Translations under genes and position numbers: made by a program
Origin: an uncultured Asticcacaulis sp.
Lineage (GTDB): Bacteria > Pseudomonadota > Alphaproteobacteria > Caulobacterales > Caulobacteraceae
NCBI GenBank assembly: GCA_946482045.1
Contig: CAMLPZ010000017.1
Coordinates: forward strand, 1-29,385
Direction of reading: 5' to 3'
Length of the DNA: 29,385 nucleotides
In this document: in pieces, positions 23,177 through 29,385 of the stretch
How positions within the stretch are numbered: the first letter of the stretch is position 1
Layout: each line of letters opens with the position of its first letter
Notes under the pieces: model-generated
The model's database searches: none
What the model was told of the DNA's origin: nothing
What the model saw: the letters and a program-made list of their open reading frames with translations, nothing else

Positions 23177-23914
23177 TTAGTGACGGCCACTTGAGACAAA
23201 ACGTCCCTCGTCGTCACGCTGGCGGCTGCCGCCCTGCGAACGACCGCGTCCGCCACGATCGTCGTCATTATCGTCATCACGCGAGCGCGAACGGCTGGAG
23301 CCACGGTCGTTATCGTGGCTGTGACGGCCGGCTTCGGCATGGCCTTCCGGATCGCCGAACCAGCCCCGCCCGCGCCCCGAGTTGCCACGGCGATCATCGT
23401 CGTCGTCATAGCGGCCGCGGGAGGATGAACCGCCACGACTGCTCATGAAACGGCCTTCATCGTCACGTTCCCGGTTACCCGACGAACGTCCACCGCCACG
23501 CCCGTCGCGATCGTCTTCATCGTCGTCATAGCGCGAACGCGAACGGCTCGTGCCTCGGTCATTGTCATGGCTTTGGCGGCCGGCCTCGGCGTGGCCTTCC
23601 GGATCGCCGAACCAGCCACGCCCGCGACCCGAGCTGCTGCGACGATCGTCATCGTCATTGTCGCGGCCGCGTGAGGCGGATTGACCACGGCCGCTGGTGA
23701 ACCGGCCGTCCTCGTCACGCGCCCGGTCGTGATAGCCACGGCTGTGGCCATAGCTGTGCCAGTCGGCGTAATCATTATCGTCGGAACGCGAGCGGCCACT
23801 GGTAAACCGTCCCTCCTCGTCGCGTTCGCGGCCGCCCGAGGACGGGCCGCGTGAACCGCGATAATCGTCATCATAGTCCTGATCGTTTTGGCGGGAATTC
23901 GATTGTCTGGGCAT
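23177..23914 (-). CDS. Low-complexity Arg/Asp/Gly/Ser repeat protein with KGG-like motifs
   Basis: A 245-residue, highly charged, probably disordered protein. Two kinds of motif alternate: R-D-x-x-GRF-x-S at 31, 66, 150 and 233, and 'GRGRGWFGDPEGHAEAGR' at 96-113 and 180-197. Poly-Asp and Arg-Ser runs fill the gaps. The WFGDPEGHAEAGR box resembles the KGG stress motif (FASMDPEKxxEIASKGG) of YciG-type proteins, and similar repeat proteins are annotated as stress-induced in alphaproteobacteria. AAGGAG lies 6 bases before the ATG at 23914 and a terminator follows. The strong regularity in this frame, absent in others, argues it is real despite the low complexity. Function is not known; nucleic acid or partner binding through Arg/Gly runs is a guess. 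Confidence 0.8.
   Translation of the reverse strand: MPRQSNSRQNDQDYDDDYRGSRGPSSGGRERDEEGRFTSGRSRSDDNDYADWHSYGHSRGYHDRARDEDGRFTSGRGQSASRGRDNDDDDRRSSSGRGRGWFGDPEGHAEAGRQSHDNDRGTSRSRSRYDDDEDDRDGRGGGRSSGNRERDDEGRFMSSRGGSSSRGRYDDDDDRRGNSGRGRGWFGDPEGHAEAGRHSHDNDRGSSRSRSRDDDNDDDRGGRGRSQGGSRQRDDEGRFVSSGRH
23219..23719 (-). repeat. Two tandem ~84-codon units inside the repeat protein gene
   Basis: Residues 66-149 (23468-23719) and 150-232 (23219-23467) are similar over their whole length, each with one RDxxGRF box and one GWFGDPEGHAEAGR box. The near-identical DNA shows a fairly recent duplication; copy number may vary between strains. Confidence 0.75.
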
Positions 23915-24332
23915 AGTGTCTCCTTTTCCCGCAAGCGGGATGAAATCGACCTTAGTCAGGGAAATGGCTCATTCGGAGTTGAATGAGACGATAAGGACCC
24001 GGCCGCGCGTACGGACCCGGGTTCTGTTATGAGATGAATGTCCAACTTTTCGCGCCGTTGGACGACGCTTATTCTAGGCACAGACATATAAGATTATAGC
24101 AGTGTTGGAATATAATCGAAATAAATATAGAATAAGGTGACAATAATAACTGTAAGTGTCACGTATAAGTATTTAAGTGCACACAAATATTGATATCAAA
24201 AATACGTTACCGCGGAAATGTGGAGAAGTACGCATTGTAATTTGCGGCTTTTTGACGATCTACTCGCGCTCTGCGGCCACTATTTTACAGCTATCCTGCT
24301 AATTTGAGGTAACGTGAGCAAAGGGAACGTCC
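23915..24332. other. AT-rich intergenic region with small inverted repeats
   Basis: This 418-bp gap separates two divergent genes and must hold both promoters. Near the repeat-protein start, TCCCGC/GCGGGA (23927-23940) can form a small hairpin beside the ribosome site. GGACCCGG occurs twice (23995-24002, 24013-24020). From about 24060 to 24300 the DNA is far more AT-rich than the rest; it holds GTGACA/TGTCAC (24137-24162, 14-base loop) and ACGTTACC/GGTAACGT (24204-24211, 24308-24315). I see no clear promoter boxes, and no RNA gene that I can name. Confidence 0.5.
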
Positions 24333-24491
24333 ATGGATAATAGCAAGGTTGCGGTCGACCCTCCACCACCCGGCAATCCACCGGTTGGTGAGCCTTACGT
24401 GTCACCGGAAGTGGATGCACCCTGCGCGAGAGAGTCACTACCGCGTGATCGCCCAGACCCCAAAAGCGAAGGAGACCCAAATGGCCGCTGA
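24333..24491 (+). CDS. Possible 52-residue Pro-rich small protein
   Basis: The frame opens with ATGGATAAT, has AAAGGG 8 bases upstream and ends in TGA at 24489. The product starts MDNSKVAVDPPPPG and is hydrophilic and proline-rich, with no recognisable domain. It overlaps the next small gene by 11 bp in another frame, an arrangement typical of coupled translation. It could also be a translated leader or a chance frame; without homologues the call is tentative. Confidence 0.4.
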   Translation: MDNSKVAVDPPPPGNPPVGEPYVSPEVDAPCARESLPRDRPDPKSEGDPNGR

Positions 24492-24660
24492 CACCACACC
24501 CCACAAACCTTCTGAAGCGCCTGTCATCTTGCCGGCAGATCCGATGGGCGGCGGCCTGACGTTTATCGACGCAGAAAAGGCGCGTCGTGCTGACGAGGAC
24601 GACGCTCTACGAGGGCCTCTTGGTGAAACCACCCGCAAGCCTTACGAAAACGAAGGCTGA
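24481..24660 (+). CDS. Small hydrophilic protein of unknown function, 59 residues
   Basis: I do not recognise it. It starts MAADTTPHKPSEAPVIL, is acidic and hydrophilic, and includes 'PMGGGLTFIDAEKARRADEDDALRGPLGE', with a potential short helix. The ribosome site AAGGAG, 7 bases before the ATG, is very good. The same frame is open from 24349, but no start with a ribosome site precedes 24481. Its stop lies only 6 bp from the stop of the opposing histidine kinase gene, with no terminator between. No membrane segment or signal peptide. Confidence 0.65.
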   Translation: MAADTTPHKPSEAPVILPADPMGGGLTFIDAEKARRADEDDALRGPLGETTRKPYENEG

Positions 24661-24666
24661 CGGGCG

Positions 24667-27600
24667 TCACACCTGCTGTGTCTCCCCAACTGGACTAAGC
24701 AGTCCGTCCAGCTTGCGTTCGAGTTCGAGGGTATCAAATGGTTTGGCGATGTAGTCGTCCATTCCCGCCTGGAGGCATTTTTCCCTGTCGCCTTTAAGGG
24801 CGTGCGCGGTCATGGCCAGTATGGGCGTCCGCCTCAGGTTAAGCGTACGTTCGCGTTCACGGATGCGGCGTGTGGCTTCAAAGCCATCCATGTCCGGCAT
24901 CTGCACGTCCATCATAATCAGGTCGAACTCCCCCGTCTGCCATTTGGTAATGGCGTCACGACCGCTGGACGCGACCTCGAAACGGCAACCGAATTCCTCA
25001 AGCAGCGTTGTGGCGACGAGCGCATTGGCGGTATTATCTTCGGCCAGCAGGATCTTCTTATGCGCTGTATGCGGCCTGTCCTGACCGTTTTCTTGCAAAG
25101 TCGCCAAACCGCCTGAAAGCAGGTGGAGGCGGGCGTGCAATGTAAAGGTCGCCCCCTCGCCCGCCACACTCGTCACAGTCAGACTGCCGCCCATCATTTC
25201 CGCCAGCTTCCGGCTGATCGCCAGGCCGAGTCCGGAGCCGCCGAACTTGCGGCTGATCGAGGAGTCGGCCTGGGTGAACTGGCCGAAGACGTGCTCGATC
25301 TTGTCGGCCGGGATACCGATCCCGGTATCGCGCACGCTCAATGACACCGTCATTGTGTCATCCTGCCGAGGACCATTCCACACGACCACGTCGATACGGC
25401 CCTTGGTGGTGAACTTGACCGCATTGGATAGCAGATTCATCACGATCTGTTTGAAACGCAGGGCGTCGGCTTCGAAGATCAGGCCAGGATCGACGCGGTA
25501 GTCAAGATTGCATTCCAGTCCCTTTTCCCGCGCCTTGACGGCAGTGATGTCCAGGCATTCCTCGGTCAGGGCGCGCAGATCGCACGGTGACAGGTCGAGT
25601 TCGACGCTGTCGGCCTCGATGCGCGCCAGGTCGAGCACATCGCTGATAAGCTGCATCAGGGTTTCGGCGCTGTCCTTCATGGTTGACAGGTACTTGGACT
25701 GCATCGCCGGGTCGGCTTTGTAATGCAGCATGATATGGCTCAGGCCGACGATGGCGTTCAGTGGCGTCCGGATCTCATGCGACATGTTGGCCAGGAATTC
25801 CGACTTGGCACGGCTGGCGCTTTCAGCCTGGATGCGCGCCTCGACCGAGTCCTGGATGTCGGTGCAGGTTCCGTACCAGATACGGATACGCCCCCCGTCA
25901 TCGCGCATCGGCACGCCGCGGGTCTTGAACCAGCGATAGCCACCGTCGAAGCGGCGCAGGCGGTATTCGATGTCGTAGCCGGCACGGCCGGCGATCGCCT
26001 CTGACCACGCCTCAGCCGTGCGCTGACGGTCATCGGGATGCAGACAGTCGAACCATCGATCGCCAATCAGCTTTTCAATGGGCTCACCGGTATAGTGTTC
26101 CCACTGTTCGTTCATGTAGATCGTGGCGCCGTTGTCGGGCCGACTAATCCAGACCAGCTGCGGCATGGCCTCGGCCAAACCGCGCCAACGTTCCTCGCTT
26201 TCGACCAGACGCTCCTCGGCAGCCTTGCTGGCCGTAATGTCCTGGAAATAGATAGACAGGCCCCCGTCCTCGACAGGATATATGCGCACGCTGTACCAGC
26301 GGCGCCACGGCACATAGTAGTTTTCGAAGGCGACATCGACGCGCTCGGCCATGACCTTACGCAGATGGCGTTCCAGTTCGGTGTCGACGGCGTCGGGGAG
26401 CACATCCCAATAGGACTTGCCGATCATCTCGTCGGGTTTCAGGCCCTGGGCCGCCAGCATATCGCGGGCCGCAGCGTTCATATAGGTGAAGCGCCAGTCG
26501 GCATCGACGACCTGGAAGCCGTCCGCGATGCTTTCGAGCACGCGCACAAGCCTGTCCTCACCTTCCCGGCGCAGGCGTGACATCTGCAACTGCGAGCGCA
26601 GCTTCGCCACCAGTTCGCGGGCGCTGAACGGTTTGACCACATAGTCGTCAACGCCGGCGTCCAGTGCCTCGACGCGCGCTTCCTCGCCCGCCCGCGCCGA
26701 CAGCATCACGACGGGGATGTCTCGCGTCCGTTCATCGCCGCGCAACCGCGCCAGCAGCCCGAAGCCATCAAGCCTCGGCATCATGACGTCGGTCAGAACC
26801 AGCTCGGGCGGGTCGGCAACGATCCGTTCCCACGCGGCCTCGCCGTCGGCTACCGGCTCGACGCGGAATTCGTCTCCGAGCAGATGGCGGACATAGTCAC
26901 GCATGTCGGTATTGTCGTCGGCGAGGACAATGCGCGGCGCGTCGGCTGCCGGGGCCGTGTTATGTTGCGCAGCATCTTCGGGAAGCCAGCGCAGCATTTC
27001 TTCGGCAAAAATGCCCGCGCGGGCTGACCCCACCACCGGCTGAGTGTCTTCACGCACCTGGGCCGAGGCCAAATGGTCCCGGCCCAGCGGCAGGCGCACG
27101 ATGAAGGTGCTACCCTCACCAAGTCGGCTTTCGACCGAAACCTCACCGCCGTGCAGTTTGACCAGTTCCTGGACCAGCGCCAGGCCGATGCCCGACCCTT
27201 CTATGCTGCGGCCCGCAACGCCTTCGACGCGGTGGAAACGTTCGAACAGGTGCGGTAGTTCTTCCTCAGGGATCCCCGGACCTGTGTCACGCACCGCCAG
27301 CACGGCCTGGCCGCCTTCAGCGCGCAACGCGACCTCGACCGATCCCGACATGGTATATTTGAAGGCGTTGGACAGCAGGTTGAGGACGATCTTTTCCCAC
27401 ATATCGGCATCGACATAGGCCGGCTGCGGCAGGGGCTCAATCGCGATGCGGTAGTCTAGCCCCGCCTTGTCCATGGCCGAGCGAAAGTTGCTGGCCAGGT
27501 CCGCAGTATAGCGCGGCAAGTCCAACGGCTGATAGGTGGCGGTCATCCGGCCGGATTCGATGCGTGAAAAGTCGAGCAGCACGTTGACCAGCTTCATCAG

Positions 27601-28779
27601 CCGCTCGGCATTACGGCGGGCAACCTCCAGCCGTCCGCGATTGACCGGATCGAGACCAGGATCGTCAACCGCGTCTTCGACCGGCGCCAGCAGCAGGGTC
27701 AGGGGTGTGCGGAACTCGTGGCTGATGTTGGAGAAGAAGGTCGTCTTGGCGCGGTCGAGCTCCGCCAGGGCCTCGGCCCGCCGGCGCGCCTCCTCATAGG
27801 CCTGGGCGTTGGCGATGCTGGCGGAAATCTGGCCGGCGGCCAGGGTGAGGAAACCCTTGTAATCGTCGTCCGGCAGACGAAAAGGATTAAGCCCCGCTAT
27901 AAGAACGCCGCCGGCGCTCAGGGGCACGACCGCGGCGAGCGATGGCGGCTTTGGCCAGGCGCCTGACGGCAAGGTCCCAAAGGTGCCGGCCAGGTCGCCG
28001 ACGATCTGGATGTCGTGGCTCCGGCAGGCCTCGGCGCAGGGCCAGGATGATGGCGCGCCGAGGTCGATCTCCTCCGGTGCCGCCGGATGACCGGGATCTA
28101 TACCGTTCAGACCCACCCGCCGCAGCGAGTCGCCTTCGCCGTCGAGATAAATCATCGCGAACGGCAGGTCGCGCATGTTTTCGCCCAGAGCATCACAAGC
28201 CTGGCGGCACACGTCTTCAACCGTGCGCGCGTCGGCGGTAAAGGCCGCGAGGTCGCGCAATGTGGCTGTCTGGCGCTCGCCGATCACCCGGCGCGTATCA
28301 TCCGTATTGGCGCAGATGATACCGCCGGGCGTGCCGTCGTCGTCGGGGATAGGGCTGTAGGAAAACGTATAGTAGGTTTCTTCCGGATAGCCATTGCGCT
28401 CCATGATCAGGAGCTGTTCCTCGACATAGGTGCCCTCCGTCCCTGTCATGGCCGTTGCCAGCAGTGGCTGGATGTCATCCCAGATTTCCTGCCAGACCAC
28501 CTTGGTCGGCTTGCCCAGCATATGGGGATGCTTGCCGCCGATGATCGACTTGTAAGCGTCATTATAGAGGTAGATCAGCTCCGGCCCCCAGCCGATCCAT
28601 ATCGGCTGGCGCGAGGTCAGCATGATGCGCACGGCGGTCTTGAGACTTTGCGGCCACTGATGAACGTGGCCCAGCGCGGTCGTGGACCAGTCGATGCCGC
28701 GCATCAGCGCTGCCAGTTCGCTTTCACCACGCAGCACACCTGACGTATCCGGTGCGGCGGTATCGCCATACGTACTCAA
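24667..28779 (-). CDS. Tandem hybrid sensor histidine kinase (PAS-GAF-HK-REC-PAS-PAS-HK-REC)
   Basis: A soluble 1370-residue kinase with no membrane helix. In order: N-terminal PAS-like sensor (about 30-165), GAF-like (175-330), HisKA with H354 in 'SHEFRTPL', ATPase (455-567, '[11 protein letters not shown]', 'GSGIGLALV'), receiver with D664 in '[12 protein letters not shown]' (616-735), PAS (740-850), PAS with PAC (860-985, '[12 protein letters not shown]'), second HisKA with H1001 in 'SHEIRTPL', second ATPase ('GSGLGLAI', 1100-1220), and second receiver with D1291 in '[12 protein letters not shown]' (1242-1365). The final output would go through an unlinked phosphotransfer protein, as none is nearby. 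I place the start at TTG 28779, because GGAGGG lies 6 bases upstream; the TTG at 28830 has poor context. No response regulator adjoins it. Confidence 0.93.
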   Translation of the reverse strand: MSTYGDTAAPDTSGVLRGESELAALMRGIDWSTTALGHVHQWPQSLKTAVRIMLTSRQPIWIGWGPELIYLYNDAYKSIIGGKHPHMLGKPTKVVWQEIWDDIQPLLATAMTGTEGTYVEEQLLIMERNGYPEETYYTFSYSPIPDDDGTPGGIICANTDDTRRVIGERQTATLRDLAAFTADARTVEDVCRQACDALGENMRDLPFAMIYLDGEGDSLRRVGLNGIDPGHPAAPEEIDLGAPSSWPCAEACRSHDIQIVGDLAGTFGTLPSGAWPKPPSLAAVVPLSAGGVLIAGLNPFRLPDDDYKGFLTLAAGQISASIANAQAYEEARRRAEALAELDRAKTTFFSNISHEFRTPLTLLLAPVEDAVDDPGLDPVNRGRLEVARRNAERLMKLVNVLLDFSRIESGRMTATYQPLDLPRYTADLASNFRSAMDKAGLDYRIAIEPLPQPAYVDADMWEKIVLNLLSNAFKYTMSGSVEVALRAEGGQAVLAVRDTGPGIPEEELPHLFERFHRVEGVAGRSIEGSGIGLALVQELVKLHGGEVSVESRLGEGSTFIVRLPLGRDHLASAQVREDTQPVVGSARAGIFAEEMLRWLPEDAAQHNTAPAADAPRIVLADDNTDMRDYVRHLLGDEFRVEPVADGEAAWERIVADPPELVLTDVMMPRLDGFGLLARLRGDERTRDIPVVMLSARAGEEARVEALDAGVDDYVVKPFSARELVAKLRSQLQMSRLRREGEDRLVRVLESIADGFQVVDADWRFTYMNAAARDMLAAQGLKPDEMIGKSYWDVLPDAVDTELERHLRKVMAERVDVAFENYYVPWRRWYSVRIYPVEDGGLSIYFQDITASKAAEERLVESEERWRGLAEAMPQLVWISRPDNGATIYMNEQWEHYTGEPIEKLIGDRWFDCLHPDDRQRTAEAWSEAIAGRAGYDIEYRLRRFDGGYRWFKTRGVPMRDDGGRIRIWYGTCTDIQDSVEARIQAESASRAKSEFLANMSHEIRTPLNAIVGLSHIMLHYKADPAMQSKYLSTMKDSAETLMQLISDVLDLARIEADSVELDLSPCDLRALTEECLDITAVKAREKGLECNLDYRVDPGLIFEADALRFKQIVMNLLSNAVKFTTKGRIDVVVWNGPRQDDTMTVSLSVRDTGIGIPADKIEHVFGQFTQADSSISRKFGGSGLGLAISRKLAEMMGGSLTVTSVAGEGATFTLHARLHLLSGGLATLQENGQDRPHTAHKKILLAEDNTANALVATTLLEEFGCRFEVASSGRDAITKWQTGEFDLIMMDVQMPDMDGFEATRRIRERERTLNLRRTPILAMTAHALKGDREKCLQAGMDDYIAKPFDTLELERKLDGLLSPVGETQQV

Positions 28780-28972
28780 ACCCGGCCCTCCACAAGCGAT
28801 TAGAAAACGTTTCCACCTGTAAGGATTCAATGTGGAGGTAAGCGTGTAACCCTGGTGACATACCCGCCCGGTACTTGACGACCACTAAGAAACTAAATTG
28901 AGGCGCGGCGTTCCAGCACCACATGCGGTGAAACGCGCTTGCCGTAGACATAGATATCTGACCATTATTTAG

Positions 28973-28983
28973 TGGTAAGACCA
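28973..28983. promoter_or_regulatory. Candidate FadR/GntR-type operator TGGTAAGACCA
   Basis: The site matches TNGTNNNACNA exactly, with symmetric TGGT/ACCA halves, 53 bp before the oxidoreductase start. A second ACCA (28961-28964) upstream makes an overlapping inverted repeat with the same TGGT. The rest of 28780-29035 holds no other site that I can support. Confidence 0.45.
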
Positions 28984-29035
28984 AAAGATCGGCATAAGCC
29001 GGCGGAACTTGGCGGATCGATACAGAGAGGACACA

Positions 29036-29385
29036 ATGAAAAAGGACATCAACGCCCGCCGCGACTTCCTCATGCAGGCCGGCATAGCCAGTGTGGCCGC
29101 CATTGGTTTTTCTGCCGGCGATGTGAAGGCCGAAACCCTGCCACCCCCTCCAGAGTTCAAGCCGCAACACAAGGTTCGCTTTTCGGTCTGCGGCGTCAGC
29201 CACGACCATATCCATGGCATGATCGCCGCCATGCGGCGCGGCGGCGGCGAACTGGTCAATGCCTGGGGCGCCGAGCCCGACAAGATGGCGACCTTCCGCC
29301 AGCGCTACCCCGAAGCGCGCATCCTGGCCACCCAGGACGAGGTGATCAACGACGACACCCAGCTGATCCTGACGTCGCACGTCCC
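29036..29385 (+). CDS. Gfo/Idh/MocA-family oxidoreductase with Tat signal, 3' part cut by window edge
   Basis: The first 116 residues are present. The start ATG 29036 has GAGAGGA 5 bases upstream. Residues 9-32 carry a Tat signal, 'RRDFLMQAGIASVAAIGFSAG', ending near VKA, so the protein is probably folded with its cofactor and exported to the periplasm. The mature part 'KVRFSVCGVSHDHIHGMIAAM' resembles the Rossmann start of Gfo/Idh/MocA dehydrogenases (a GVxxxH variant), followed by 'WGAEPDKMATFRQRYPEA' and a strand-loop at 'QLILTSHV'. Such proteins oxidise or isomerise sugars with NAD(P). The GxGxxG motif is not canonical (CGVSHDH), so cofactor use is uncertain. Substrate unknown; the GntR-type site upstream suggests induction by a carbohydrate. 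Confidence 0.8.
   Translation, partial: MKKDINARRDFLMQAGIASVAAIGFSAGDVKAETLPPPPEFKPQHKVRFSVCGVSHDHIHGMIAAMRRGGGELVNAWGAEPDKMATFRQRYPEARILATQDEVINDDTQLILTSHV

Noticed and set aside
23177..23914. Repeated sequence read as a CRISPR-like or satellite array
   Set aside because: The repeat unit is about 84 codons, in frame, with a ribosome site and terminator; spacing and unit length do not fit CRISPR.
23443..23934. Alternative minus-strand frame (163 codons) over the repeat protein gene
   Set aside because: Its composition (Ala, Thr, Met, Arg runs) is a frame-shifted reading of the Asp/Arg/Gly repeat; the AAGGAG and terminator fit the 245-residue frame.

Overview
The window looks like chromosomal DNA from an alphaproteobacterium, most likely a member of the Caulobacteraceae such as an Asticcacaulis-like organism. 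This is inferred from the GC-rich coding sequence, the short (type A-like) PutA beside an Lrp-type regulator, the four-gene ligase-associated DNA repair cluster, the LacI-type palindrome upstream of the xylose genes, and the 'GWFGDPEGHAEAGR' repeat protein. No tRNA, rRNA, CRISPR array, phage gene or transposase is visible. Both edges cut a gene.

Positions 1-6.3 kb: a leftward operon encodes a GH89 alpha-N-acetylglucosaminidase, a NagX/HGSNAT-type membrane acetyltransferase, a BadF-family amino-sugar kinase and a GH43 enzyme cut by the left edge. A divergent FCD-type GntR regulator faces it across a 332-bp AT-rich region with several palindromes. Together they suggest a locus that trims alpha-linked GlcN/GlcNAc from a glycan and phosphorylates the released sugar. 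The enzyme pair matches the two lysosomal heparan sulfate enzymes HGSNAT and NAGLU.

Positions 5.9-9.7 kb: a divergent pair consists of an Lrp/AsnC regulator (probably PutR) and putA, which oxidises proline to glutamate. A 71-residue unknown protein overlaps the putA 3' end on the other strand and lies downstream of a perfect 10-1-10 palindrome.

Positions 9.7-13.2 kb: xylB and xylA form a D-xylose isomerase-pathway operon with a promoter, a LacI-type operator and a strong terminator. A 52-residue unknown protein follows.

Positions 13.2-19.1 kb: the complete ligase-associated DNA damage response set is present. ATP-dependent ligase and MBL-fold exonuclease run leftward; the Lhr-type DEXH helicase and the PdeM phosphoesterase run rightward. 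The two arms start only 35 bp apart. A 130-bp inverted-repeat element lies between exonuclease and ligase.

Positions 19.1-24.7 kb: a YihY-family membrane protein overlaps, tail to tail, a large ATP-grasp/class I amidotransferase-like fusion of unknown function. A TVP38/TMEM64-type membrane protein, a low-complexity repeat protein and two tiny overlapping ORFs follow.

Positions 24.7-29.4 kb: a soluble 1370-residue tandem hybrid histidine kinase with two complete kinase-receiver modules runs leftward. A Tat-exported Gfo/Idh/MocA-type oxidoreductase, cut by the right edge, runs rightward.
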